Notes: a model not told the origin generated them from the sequence alone. Counted from the stretch's first letter, positions 18,054 through 27,217 are shown. The stretch: DNA of 64,000 nt from Photobacterium indicum (GCF_003026215.1 NZ_PYOC01000007.1:124001-188000), one strand, 5' to 3'. Numbers and translations: made by a program.

Positions 18054-20720
18054 ATGAAAAAACGATATCTTTCTTACCAAGATACTATCGACTTCTTAAC
18101 AGAAGCGATGGCAAAATATCCTGATTTGATCCGGCTACAGAATATAGGTGACACCCATGAAGGGCGCCCTATTATGATGGTGACTATATCCCAAGATGTA
18201 GCCTATGCCGATCTTAAACCAGCCTTATTGTATACAGGTACGATACATGCCAGAGAATGGATAGGTATCGAGCTAGCGGTTAATTTTATTCAATATTTAT
18301 TGGATAACTACCCGAGTAATCCCGAGGTTGTTGAAGCCTTGACGCGCAACACCTTATATATCGTACCTTGCCTGAACCCAGATGGTTTCGAGTATTCCCG
18401 TAATCACTTTTCGTTTTGGCGCAAGAACCGACGTGATAATGGTGATGGAACCTTTGGGGTCGATCTAAATCGTAATTTCGGTATTAACTTCCGTCAATCG
18501 ACAAACACCCAGTCGAATATTTACGGAGGACCAGCCGCATTTTCCGAACCAGAGACGCAAGCGATTAAGCAGTTTGTCGAGCAACATAACAATATAAAAA
18601 TTGCACTTGATTATCACTCTCAGGGCAATGTATTTTTTCCTGCTCATAAATTTAATCATGAAGCCGAAATTGAAGGTACGGATCTTAATATTTTGTGCGC
18701 CAATATGGCGAAAGAAATACATAAAGTGACTCGCCGTCAGTATGGTATTCACCGAGGAAAGCCACCTGCAAACCTGATCCATGGTAGCGGCCGTGAGTAC
18801 TATTATGACCGAGGAATTTTATCAACCGTCGTCGAGGTAGGCAGTCGAAATATTCCCGATTACCTGATCAATATGTCACAAAGTGTTGATGAAAATATTC
18901 CGGCATTACTGTATGCACTTGGTACTGCCATAAACTATTCAGATTTAGCACCTAAACGCCCAGAAAATTTCACTGTACGTGACATATCAGCTAACCATGC
19001 AGAGCTAGTCTGGGATCATAACCCTGAAGATGACGGCTGTTATTATCAGGTTTACCGTAATGAAGCCCCCAAAGACCCCTGCACACGTGACAACCTTATA
19101 GCCATTACATCACAAAGTGAATATACCGATAAGCAACTTAAATCTGGGCATCGTTACTATTACAACTTACGAAAAGTTAACCGCGTCAACCGGGTAAAAT
19201 CACCGTTTGCGCCTGAAGTAAAAATAAAAACGAACCTTGAAAAAGATGAGTTTTCATTCACCTTATTCCCAACGCCCGAAAAAATAGGCTACACCGGAGA
19301 GTTTCTTGCCACGCAAAATGCAGAGCACTTTGGTAATAACTCCTTATTTATAGGCGTAAATAAAACCAAGGGGATCTGCTACGGTGTTATTGACTATGAT
19401 ATGAGCCGGATCCCTACCGATGCACAGATCAAAGACGCCGCGTTCTCTTTGTACCCGATGAATCGAGTTGGCGCCAAAATAGAGAATTATGGCGAATGGT
19501 CGGTATCCATTCTAGATCCTGATGATATTTCTGACATAACTGATTTCGAACAAATCCATAACGCAGTAGCATTACAAACATTAGGCGATGCAATTGATTC
19601 CGATCAGCTCACCCAAGGCATCTGGAAAAATTGGCGTTTCAGTGCCCTAGAAAAACAACTCATTCAAGATCAGTTAGAAAAAGGACGTTTGTTATTACGG
19701 TTACAAGGCCCAGATAACTTACCGCAAGGCCACGATTCGCAAATGATGCAATTCGATATCGGCTATGGTCGTTTTGGCGGTGGTATTCATTATCGACCAA
19801 ACCTCGATCTTATCTATCACCGCCGCCCTAATGCATTAACCTGTAATGCCACTGTGTGCCACACCGTAAGCCATATAGGGGTTACTCAAGGAGAGTTACA
19901 AAGTGGTTTTGATGCCGATGGTCAGCGAATATTTGGTCATGTAGAATTCATGCTACCACAGCTATCAGAACGTACAGATATTGTAATCACTGATGCGTAT
20001 TTTGTATTAGAGAGCGAAGCTACAAACGGTATTTCACAGCCAATACGATTTACCGTTGGGATGGTTGATAATGACAAGCTCAGCTACAACAGCATAAAGT
20101 GCAGCGAATTAATCGAATTTCTTGGCTACGAAGTCAGTAGTCACGAACTGGTTAAAACACCAAAACAAACCTTTATGTTTGATAGTTCAGCCCGTCAGCA
20201 TTTAGAAGATCTACATGATTCAGGGAAACCCATCAATTTAATCATTCGAGCAACCTCAGCCTCTCGTCAACAAGACGCTATTGTGCAATGGAAAACACTC
20301 TCAGCTGATGAGACCACCGTTTACCCACAACTGGTTGTGGAATATATTGAGCGACACAAACAGCCAATGGATTCTCCTGAAAACTTTCAAGCCTCATTAG
20401 AAGACGGGTTGGTTAGGTTAACGTGGGATAACCCTGATAGTGAAGACTGGGTAGGCACGTATGTGGTGCGAAATAGCTTCCACCCACCCCGTTCTCCCTT
20501 TGATGGCGTAAAGTTGTATGCAGGTAAAGACGGATATACGTTAGACCGTTTTGGCAATACGAATATTCCCAAATATTATTCTGTATTTAGCTACGACAAT
20601 GTACCCAACTATTCTGTACCAGCCACCTTGAAATTCAGTACTGACGAGGTTACTCCCGTTATTTACGATGAATTTGAAGCACAAGACGAGATGGAACAGC
20701 GTTATCGAGAAGGTGACTAA
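18054..20720 (+). CDS. Large M14 zinc carboxypeptidase with FN3 and beta-sandwich domains
   Basis: An 888-residue protein starting 3 nt after the second ATP-grasp. Residues 1-300 are an M14 carboxypeptidase: zinc ligands His65 and Glu68 (HAREW), His188 (ALDYHSQG), substrate residues in NPDGFEYS and DLNRNFG, catalytic Glu261 (TVVEVGSRN). The domain appears active. A fibronectin type III-like domain follows (~305-395, PENFTVRDISANHAELVW), then two ~190-residue beta-rich regions resembling DNRLRE/CBM-type sandwiches (~400-790), and a second FN3 (~795-870). There is no signal peptide or membrane anchor, although such appendages usually occur on secreted enzymes. Coupling to the ATP-grasps suggests it processes the peptide they make (inference). 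Confidence 0.82.
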   Translation: MKKRYLSYQDTIDFLTEAMAKYPDLIRLQNIGDTHEGRPIMMVTISQDVAYADLKPALLYTGTIHAREWIGIELAVNFIQYLLDNYPSNPEVVEALTRNTLYIVPCLNPDGFEYSRNHFSFWRKNRRDNGDGTFGVDLNRNFGINFRQSTNTQSNIYGGPAAFSEPETQAIKQFVEQHNNIKIALDYHSQGNVFFPAHKFNHEAEIEGTDLNILCANMAKEIHKVTRRQYGIHRGKPPANLIHGSGREYYYDRGILSTVVEVGSRNIPDYLINMSQSVDENIPALLYALGTAINYSDLAPKRPENFTVRDISANHAELVWDHNPEDDGCYYQVYRNEAPKDPCTRDNLIAITSQSEYTDKQLKSGHRYYYNLRKVNRVNRVKSPFAPEVKIKTNLEKDEFSFTLFPTPEKIGYTGEFLATQNAEHFGNNSLFIGVNKTKGICYGVIDYDMSRIPTDAQIKDAAFSLYPMNRVGAKIENYGEWSVSILDPDDISDITDFEQIHNAVALQTLGDAIDSDQLTQGIWKNWRFSALEKQLIQDQLEKGRLLLRLQGPDNLPQGHDSQMMQFDIGYGRFGGGIHYRPNLDLIYHRRPNALTCNATVCHTVSHIGVTQGELQSGFDADGQRIFGHVEFMLPQLSERTDIVITDAYFVLESEATNGISQPIRFTVGMVDNDKLSYNSIKCSELIEFLGYEVSSHELVKTPKQTFMFDSSARQHLEDLHDSGKPINLIIRATSASRQQDAIVQWKTLSADETTVYPQLVVEYIERHKQPMDSPENFQASLEDGLVRLTWDNPDSEDWVGTYVVRNSFHPPRSPFDGVKLYAGKDGYTLDRFGNTNIPKYYSVFSYDNVPNYSVPATLKFSTDEVTPVIYDEFEAQDEMEQRYREGD

Positions 20721-20760
20721 TTACTCCTAAAGCCTAAGAACCCTAAATCTAATGTTATAA

Positions 20761-20831
20761 AAATCACTGGCGCTGACGTTATATAAACTAAAGCGCAATG
20801 TAAACTAGGCCGTAATAAGTGCCAGTGATTT
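20761..20831. repeat. Spaced inverted repeat after the M14 gene
   Basis: AAATCACTGGC (20761-20771) is repeated inverted at 20821-20831, enclosing 49 nt that contain a GCGC...GCGC inner pair. It may be a terminator-like structure or a small decayed mobile element; no T tract follows. Confidence 0.4.
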
Positions 20832-20980
20832 ATACCAACTCTTAAATTTAATATTGAAATACCGCTGAATGTGGTTACAAAGAATTACTGGCGTAGAAAG
20901 AGAAATATTATACGAATGTTTACACAGAGGTTACAAACCACCGAATAAAAGCGTTAAGATTGCTATTATTTGCTGCTATT

Positions 20981-22441
20981 ATGCACACTATGAATCGCTT
21001 TCAACTTATGGGCTTACTGGTTGTCTTTTGTATCAACGCTTCATCAGCTGTTGCTCAAGATAATACAACAAACCTTCAAACGTTATGGCAACAGTTTTAT
21101 CAGCAAGCAGGCTTGCTCTCTCCAAAGCAAGATCTTAGCCAAGCCGACATTAACCGCTACCCTAAATCACTACTTCTCAGCAGCAGTCAGTACCCTCTTT
21201 TCAGCCAATTCCACTGGCACGAAATACAGCAGCTGTGGCAAATAGGTGATCAATGCCAACAAGATCGCTCCTTAGCTACTAAGCCAGATCGTAAAGAGAT
21301 TAGGCTACAAAATGCTATCGAATTTGAACTGGCGCGTTGCCAAAAAAAGTCACTAGCAAATAATTGGTTTGATAATAAGGCCTTGCTTCACCCGGCTGGC
21401 GGCAGTTACGCAGACCGATACCTAACCTCGCTTGATAAACCGCATCGTGAACTTTTTTTAACTCAGCATCGAAAGCAATTAACGCTCGCTAACCAAGAGC
21501 ATCCGTTACACGCTTTACTTTCAGAGCTTTCTCCTCAAGGAGTCGATGCGTTGTTATCAGGCTATCGAGCTTACATTACCGAACAGAGCACACTGTGGTT
21601 AAACAATGACTCGGGGTGGAAAGCCATCGGCGCCAACCAATGGCAGCCTCTTGCACATTCGATGAAATTAGCGATAGCAAACAACACAGCCGCAATTTGT
21701 TCATTTCGGTACAGCAACATTTGTTTAAATGTCGCGACACCAGCGCCTCAACTAACTCGTTGGATCTTGGCCTTTTTAGCTTTAGCTATTGCATTTTTGA
21801 TAACACGTAACCTTTACCAACGACGACAAAATGCAAAAGAACGACAATTTATCCTCCAGCTTCTAACACACGAGCTAAGAACACCAATTACCAGTTTAGG
21901 TTTTACCGTAGAGATGTTTCGCGATCAATTTGATGAGTTAAGTGACAACACACAACAAACGGTTTGGCGCTTAATGGCAGACCACCAAAGGCTGGCTCAA
22001 TTAGCAGAAACCAGTAAGGGCTATTTGAGTTCTCAACCTGAAGATCAATTTCAACATCAAAGCGCTTATCTCTCTGACTGGTTAGATCACTATTTAGAAA
22101 AATATTCACTGGATTACACATTGAACGAAGATCGAGAATTAAACCTACCCTACTATTGGCTTGGGATCTGTCTCGAGAACCTGATAAAAAATGCTCAGCA
22201 ACATGGTAAAGGTAACGTCGCTATCGATATTCATGTTGATCAAGTACTGCGAATTCAAGTGTCTGATCAGGGTGAATTCCCGAGTATCGCTCAACGCTGG
22301 TTAACACTTGTTAGCCCTTCAAAGAGTCAAACCAATATGGGGATCGGTCTCGTTATCGTCTCTCGCCTTATGAAGCAAATGGGTGGCAAGCTTATCTGCC
22401 AACGCAAACCAACACGTTGTATTTTGGAATTACCATTATGA
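20981..22441 (+). CDS. vxrA: Sensor histidine kinase, VxrA-like
   Basis: About 486 residues. A signal sequence (MNRFQLMGLLVVFCINASSAVA) leads into a ~235-residue periplasmic sensor region that I take to be DUF3404, then a membrane helix at ~260-277. The phosphoacceptor His297 lies in LQLLTHELRTPITS; the N-box is LENLIKNAQQHG and the G-box region MGIGLVIVSRLM. The gene overlaps vxrB by ATGA, and vxrB overlaps the DUF2861-like gene the same way. This order is that of the Vibrio vxrABC operon, which in V. cholerae controls type VI secretion, biofilm and envelope-stress genes. Start: the ATG at 20981 or 20990 precedes the signal peptide; neither has a strong ribosome site. Confidence 0.78.
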   Translation: MHTMNRFQLMGLLVVFCINASSAVAQDNTTNLQTLWQQFYQQAGLLSPKQDLSQADINRYPKSLLLSSSQYPLFSQFHWHEIQQLWQIGDQCQQDRSLATKPDRKEIRLQNAIEFELARCQKKSLANNWFDNKALLHPAGGSYADRYLTSLDKPHRELFLTQHRKQLTLANQEHPLHALLSELSPQGVDALLSGYRAYITEQSTLWLNNDSGWKAIGANQWQPLAHSMKLAIANNTAAICSFRYSNICLNVATPAPQLTRWILAFLALAIAFLITRNLYQRRQNAKERQFILQLLTHELRTPITSLGFTVEMFRDQFDELSDNTQQTVWRLMADHQRLAQLAETSKGYLSSQPEDQFQHQSAYLSDWLDHYLEKYSLDYTLNEDRELNLPYYWLGICLENLIKNAQQHGKGNVAIDIHVDQVLRIQVSDQGEFPSIAQRWLTLVSPSKSQTNMGIGLVIVSRLMKQMGGKLICQRKPTRCILELPL

Positions 22442-23085
22442 ACCAAATTTTATTAATTGAAGACGATAAGCTACTTGGTGAAGGGTTAAGTGAATATCTT
22501 ATACAACAAGGTTTTACCTGCAAATGGCTCACTAACAGCCAAAATATTGAGACACACTGGTATCGTGCTGATCTGGTTATCCTTGATCGTCAACTAGCTG
22601 AAGGCGACAGCATTACACTTTTACCACAATGGCTTATGCTAAAGGCACTGCCTGTAATCATCCTGACCGCAAAAATCGAGGTCGAACAGCGTATTGAAGG
22701 ATTAATGGCTGGTGCCAAAGACTATATGGTGAAGCCCTTTTCTCATCAGGAATTATTGGCGCGTATTTGTGCACAACTTCGTCCGTTGGGTGAGAGTTTG
22801 ATTCACTACCAACAAATAGAAATTGATGTATCTAATAGAGCGTTAACCGACGATGGGTCTGCTGTCGAACTCAAACCAAAAGAGTTTCAATTGCTACTGA
22901 TGTTAGTTCAAAATCAAGGACGCGTTTTCCATCGTGAAGAACTACTGAATAAAATATGGGGTTATCAAGCCTTCCCAACAACTAGAACCGTAGATAACCA
23001 TGTATTACGCATCCGTCAAAAATTACCTAGTATTCATATAGAAACGTTACGTGGTGTTGGCTACCGCTTGGTGAAAGTGTCATGA
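22438..23085 (+). CDS. vxrB: OmpR-family response regulator, VxrB-like
   Basis: About 215 residues: receiver domain with acidic pocket EDD (8-10), phosphoacceptor Asp50 (DLVILDRQ) and conserved Lys in MVKPFS; then a winged-helix output domain ending in TLRGVGYRL. It should bind DNA when phosphorylated by the kinase encoded immediately upstream. The start at 22438 overlaps the kinase stop (ATGA) and follows a GGAA site; a frame from 22417 is only an extension into vxrA. VxrB identity rests on operon context with the VxrA- and VxrC-like neighbours. Confidence 0.82.
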   Translation: MNQILLIEDDKLLGEGLSEYLIQQGFTCKWLTNSQNIETHWYRADLVILDRQLAEGDSITLLPQWLMLKALPVIILTAKIEVEQRIEGLMAGAKDYMVKPFSHQELLARICAQLRPLGESLIHYQQIEIDVSNRALTDDGSAVELKPKEFQLLLMLVQNQGRVFHREELLNKIWGYQAFPTTRTVDNHVLRIRQKLPSIHIETLRGVGYRLVKVS

Positions 23086-23963
23086 ATAAACTGGTTTCAT
23101 TGCTTCTGAGCTGCCTATTTATTAGCCCAATCACTCACGCCAAAGCTGACAACTGGTTTGCTGATACCCCACTGCAATCGAGCTATTCAGCTTTATCTGC
23201 AGGTCAAACGCTGCTTGCTTGGCAAGAACTTCAACTCAGCTTGAGCCAAAATCAGATCAGTGAGCACTATTGGCAACCGATCAAAGACGCGGTATTGAGT
23301 AAAACACAATGTGGGAAGCAACTGATTAGTTCTGTAAGTTTACCAGCCAGCATCGATGTCTCTTTTATCAATAAAAATAGTGTGAACAATCAGGGTTATC
23401 AGATAAAAATATCAACAGAGCAAGTCACGCAACCTCTTATTTTAAAACTATTTGACGAAAATAATACGTTACTTGTCACTGCCAATATTCCCCAGCCAAC
23501 CGAAGAGTATATTGAATTTGAAAGTAACGATTTATTGAGTACACCAAAGGCAGGAATATACCAACTATCGATTAATAACGTTCGCTATCCGCTGGTCATT
23601 TCTTCTTTCACAAACACTACATGGGTTCAGCAGAGCACAGATCAAACATCAAAATCATTCATTGTCACACCACCAGCAAATAAAATAGCTTGTGCACCCG
23701 TTGTGATGAATTGGCAATGGTTTGATGAACAATACAACCAGATAGGTAAGCATATTTCAATGCAGCTAGCACCTGTTATGCCAATTATATCAGCCGCAAC
23801 TAATAGCAATTTACAATATGCAGCAAAACGCCCAGCAACCACTCCTAGCAACGCAACATGGCTAAGTGCTGTAGTCAGCCAATTTGAATACCAAGGCGAA
23901 GTGAAAGTGGAATATGTCCAGCGCTTTAGTTTGCCTATTTCGACAATAGAGACATATAGGTGA
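23082..23963 (+). CDS. vxrC: Periplasmic DUF2861-family protein, VxrC-like
   Basis: A 293-residue exported protein with signal peptide MNKLVSLLLSCLFISPITHA. The mature part is beta-rich and has a Cys pair (KTQCGKQ and KIACAP) that could form a disulfide. I recognise it as DUF2861, the family found as the third gene of vxr operons; its biochemical role is unknown. It overlaps vxrB by 4 nt. Presumably it works in the periplasm with the sensor kinase, modulating it or acting as an output (inference). Confidence 0.65.
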   Translation: MNKLVSLLLSCLFISPITHAKADNWFADTPLQSSYSALSAGQTLLAWQELQLSLSQNQISEHYWQPIKDAVLSKTQCGKQLISSVSLPASIDVSFINKNSVNNQGYQIKISTEQVTQPLILKLFDENNTLLVTANIPQPTEEYIEFESNDLLSTPKAGIYQLSINNVRYPLVISSFTNTTWVQQSTDQTSKSFIVTPPANKIACAPVVMNWQWFDEQYNQIGKHISMQLAPVMPIISAATNSNLQYAAKRPATTPSNATWLSAVVSQFEYQGEVKVEYVQRFSLPISTIETYR

Positions 23964-24019
23964 CAAAACGACATTGGATTTGCTCTGTAATAAGCGCAAA
24001 TCCAAACGGAATAATCACC

Positions 24020-26326
24020 ATGAAAAAAACAACGTTTTTATTTACGACCTTAGCCAGTGTTATCAGTTTCTCAGTCCACAGTGCAGACATACAACTTAAC
24101 CAAAACAATCAGCAAATCTCTATAGATCCTGATAATTTGCAGATTAACTGGCGCAAACAAAATCACAACCTCTCAATAAACCAAGCCGCACTGGCGATTA
24201 ACGATAAACCACAACATGCGATTCAGCTTGTGCAATCCAGCGACAATCAGGCTCGCTGGCTCCTTAAACCCAGTAACATTGAGGTAGCAGCAAAATTTGA
24301 TGAAAGCTTAAATCTGGCTTTTACGGTTAACGAAAAAACAATCATCAAACGTAATCAGCCAATCAAACTAACGTGGTTTGATTTAGCAGAGCAAGCCACG
24401 CAAACTTTACTGATCCCTTTCAACGAAGGCATGCGTATTCCAACTGATAACAAAACATGGATAAACTACTTAAGCGCAGAATATTCAGGATCTAACACCG
24501 CACAAGATCGTAAAATGCCGTTTTGGACCACAGAGCAAAATGGCCAGTTTGTCAGTTACCAATTCGTAACAGCTACAAACAACACACTGCATTTCACCCC
24601 ATCTAAGCAAGCAGGCAATATATTATTAGACATGCAAGCAACGCATGACTTCACGCCCCTTAATCGATCACAAGCCTTTAATGTACAAATATCCCTTAGT
24701 GATGAACCATTAGCGGGCGCAAAACAATACCGAAAGTGGCGTATTAACCATCAGCAAGCTCAGCCCCTTTCAACAAAACGTATTGATAATCCTGAATTGA
24801 AAAAATTAATTGGAGCGAGTCATGTCTATTTGTTTGGTCGTGACGTGCTTGCCGTTGAAGATGTTCTGGATTGGTGGGGACTAAAAGATTGGTACTTTAA
24901 TCAACCGCAATTTACGCCGTCTAAAGAATCGATGAAAGAGCTCAAATCGCTTCATCAAGGTCAAGATTGGCTTAGTAAATACCATAAACATTTACTGGTT
25001 GAGAGCATAAACCAGTCAATCAATAATACCATGCCAGCCCTTGACCATCCGCTGGGTAACAACGGTATTAAGGAACAGTACCAAGCTGCTCAGCAACGTA
25101 AAGCTTGGCTAGCAATACAGGCAAGGAGCTATTTGATATCTCCCGACCGCTGGGGACAAGCTATTTCAAAAGATATGATCACGAACCTGCAAAAAGTTGG
25201 CTTAAAGAAACTTTGGCTTGGCTTAGATAACTGGATGCCTGCGTTTTATCAACCCGAAGCCGTGGAACAAGCAAAAAAAGCCGGGTATCTTGTGGGGGTT
25301 TATGATTCCTACAATACTGCAATTGCCCCTGGGGTTAATGACGCTTGGCTTACAGCACAACTACCACAAGCAATGCGCGAAGAGTGTGCGATTGAAAAAG
25401 CCAACGGCGATCAACAAAAAGGATTTCGTGGCAATGGTGTATATCTGAATCCAAGTTGTCACCGAGGTTACGTGGAAAATCGCATAAAAGACGTAATTAA
25501 TTACGGGCGCTTTAACAGTATATTTCTAGATGTCGATGCTACAGCGATGGCACGTGAAGATTACAGTGACTCAAGTGGTGGGATGAATCAGACAGATATG
25601 CTCGCTGCGTTTAACGCACGTATGCAGTGGATCGCTACAGATCAGCGTGTGCTATTAGGATCAGAAGATGGCAACGCTTTAACCACTCAGGGAATAGCCT
25701 TTGCACATGGTATGGAAACTGTGGGATTTGGTTGGACAGATCCCGATATGAAGAGTAATCGTCAGTCTCCCTATTATTTAGGTGCTTGGTATCCTGATCA
25801 GAAGCCTGCTTTTTTCTTTCAGTCAGCCCAAGTCAAAGAACCATACAAAACGCTACTGTTTGCACCGCAATATAGAATACCGCTATATCAAACAGTATTT
25901 CATGATGAGTTGATTAACAGCCACCACTGGCACAGCGACAGCCTAAAATTCAGCAACGTGCAAATAGAGCGAGACTTGATTGCTATGCTCTACAACACGC
26001 CAGCGATGGTTCATTTAAGTCGTGATGAAGCGAACACTATAAATGAACCTCGTTTACAGGCACTTAAACACTATCAAAGCGGCTTTCTTCCTATTCACAA
26101 ACAACTATGGGATAAAGCGCTGGTGGGTTTTAAATGGCTCGATAAACAAGGGCTGTTACAGCAAACCACTTTTAGTGATGGCAGCAAAATTATTGCTAAC
26201 TTCTCTAAACACGCTATGCCACTAACAGTACCCAATACCAAGCACCTACCATCAGGTGCAATTTTGGCAGTACTAAGCAATGGAAAAAACATTCAATGGC
26301 GTTCATCAACAAAAAATAATGACTAG
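24020..26326 (+). CDS. Secreted glycoside hydrolase-like protein linked to vxrABC
   Basis: About 768 residues with signal peptide MKKTTFLFTTLASVISFSVHSA, which fixes the start at ATG 24020; a GTG at 23960 would add 20 unlikely residues. An N-terminal beta-rich domain (~25-260) precedes a TIM-barrel-like region (~370-680). There the strands LKKLWLGLDNWMP, YLVGVYDSY and FNSIFLDVDATAMARED end in acidic residues, as in retaining or inverting glycosidases; LLGSEDGN is another candidate acid site. The C-terminal ~90 residues form a small beta-domain. It recalls GH101/GH36-type clans but I cannot place it. It sits 56 nt after vxrC on the same strand, so it may belong to the same regulon and act on envelope or external glycans. 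Confidence 0.6.
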   Translation: MKKTTFLFTTLASVISFSVHSADIQLNQNNQQISIDPDNLQINWRKQNHNLSINQAALAINDKPQHAIQLVQSSDNQARWLLKPSNIEVAAKFDESLNLAFTVNEKTIIKRNQPIKLTWFDLAEQATQTLLIPFNEGMRIPTDNKTWINYLSAEYSGSNTAQDRKMPFWTTEQNGQFVSYQFVTATNNTLHFTPSKQAGNILLDMQATHDFTPLNRSQAFNVQISLSDEPLAGAKQYRKWRINHQQAQPLSTKRIDNPELKKLIGASHVYLFGRDVLAVEDVLDWWGLKDWYFNQPQFTPSKESMKELKSLHQGQDWLSKYHKHLLVESINQSINNTMPALDHPLGNNGIKEQYQAAQQRKAWLAIQARSYLISPDRWGQAISKDMITNLQKVGLKKLWLGLDNWMPAFYQPEAVEQAKKAGYLVGVYDSYNTAIAPGVNDAWLTAQLPQAMREECAIEKANGDQQKGFRGNGVYLNPSCHRGYVENRIKDVINYGRFNSIFLDVDATAMAREDYSDSSGGMNQTDMLAAFNARMQWIATDQRVLLGSEDGNALTTQGIAFAHGMETVGFGWTDPDMKSNRQSPYYLGAWYPDQKPAFFFQSAQVKEPYKTLLFAPQYRIPLYQTVFHDELINSHHWHSDSLKFSNVQIERDLIAMLYNTPAMVHLSRDEANTINEPRLQALKHYQSGFLPIHKQLWDKALVGFKWLDKQGLLQQTTFSDGSKIIANFSKHAMPLTVPNTKHLPSGAILAVLSNGKNIQWRSSTKNND

Positions 26327-26371
26327 CCGGAAACGCGCAAGGTATCAGTAAGTATCAATTTTGTACTATTC

Positions 26372-26408
26372 ATGAAATAGTCGGTGCTTCTTGCATTGAC
26401 TATTTCAT
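26372..26408. repeat. Hairpin after the glycosidase gene
   Basis: ATGAAATAGTC (26372-26382) pairs perfectly with GACTATTTCAT (26398-26408). A second imperfect inverted repeat (ATTTATGAT / ATGATAAAT) follows at about 26425-26452. No T tract; possible weak terminators at the start of a 450-nt stretch that otherwise holds only an integrase relic. Confidence 0.4.
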
Positions 26409-26590
26409 TCGCTCACGCGAGGGTATTTATGATTGGCGCTCTCATGATAAATATCTGCCAAATATGAAGCTAACTCACTATCATTGAGCTCAGCAGAATT
26501 AACAACATCGTATATACAAACACGCATTGATATATCTGATTCTAAATACAATAACCAGAATTTACTGAGTAAACAGCATGATGAAATTAG

Positions 26591-26743
26591 TCAGTGGGCA
26601 TACACAAACTGCAGGGCGTGTGCTCCATATATGACCACAATGACTACCTTGATGAACAACGAGAGATACACACCAATTGGTGGAATAAGTTCGAAAGGAT
26701 TCTAGCGAACGCTAATAACATAGTTGAAATCAAGAAGGTGTAA
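26591..26743 (+). pseudogene. Relic of a tyrosine recombinase (C-terminal end)
   Basis: This frame, open from 26591 after an in-frame TAG and closed by TAA at 26741, encodes about 50 residues. They include HKLQGVCSIYDHNDYLDEQR and then WWNKFERIL, the pattern of the last ~45 residues of P4-type phage/island integrases around and after the catalytic Tyr. Nothing upstream in any frame supplies the Arg-His-Arg part of the active site, so only the tail survives. It marks a site of past island or prophage insertion and loss. No tRNA or att repeat is visible next to it. Confidence 0.45.
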
Positions 26744-26776
26744 TTACACGTATTCTCTTTACTAAAACAATCATTG

Positions 26777-27217
26777 TCATCCTGCTTCTTTAGGGCTTTC
26801 CATTACTACCATCGTTGCAATTGAGTTAACTTGTGGTATTTCACCTAACACGTCGGCGTGAAATCTTTTGTATGCAATTAAATCTTTCGTTTCAACCTTT
26901 AACAGATACTCGCTGACACCAGTGATGTTATGACATTCTGTCACTTCAGTAGCATCGTTTATACGTTCTTCAAATTCTAATTGAGCTTGTTTGCTATGAT
27001 TTGACAATCCAACGGTTACGTAAGCAACAAAGCACAGTCCGAGCTTATTACGATCAAGTACTGCTCGATATCCTTTTATCACACCGTTGCGCTCAAGCTC
27101 TTGTACTCGACGTAGTGTGGCTGAAGGTGATAAACCAATCCTATCAGCGAGCTCTACATTCGTTAGTCGACCGTTTAATTTCAGCTCGCGCAATATTCTT
27201 TCGTCAAATCTATCCAT
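26777..27217 (-). CDS. Lrp/AsnC-family transcriptional regulator
   Basis: A 146-residue feast/famine regulator. The N-terminal helix-turn-helix is visible in NGRLTNVELADRIGLSPSATLRRVQELE (residues ~15-43), followed by GVIKGYRAVLDRNKLG and the RAM/AsnC ligand domain with VTECHNITGVSEYLLKV. It is divergent from a LysE/RhtB exporter across a 110-nt promoter region, the standard arrangement in which the Lrp-like protein senses an amino acid and controls its export. Confidence 0.9.
   Translation of the reverse strand: MDRFDERILRELKLNGRLTNVELADRIGLSPSATLRRVQELERNGVIKGYRAVLDRNKLGLCFVAYVTVGLSNHSKQAQLEFEERINDATEVTECHNITGVSEYLLKVETKDLIAYKRFHADVLGEIPQVNSIATMVVMESPKEAG

Noticed and set aside
24020..26326. 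Naming the glycosidase-like gene vxrD
   Set aside because: I cannot confirm that V. cholerae VxrD is homologous; position alone is not enough.
26484..26705. 73-codon open frame with TTG start
   Set aside because: It overlaps the integrase relic in another frame, has no ribosome site, and its composition (repeated Thr/Met/Asn) is not gene-like.
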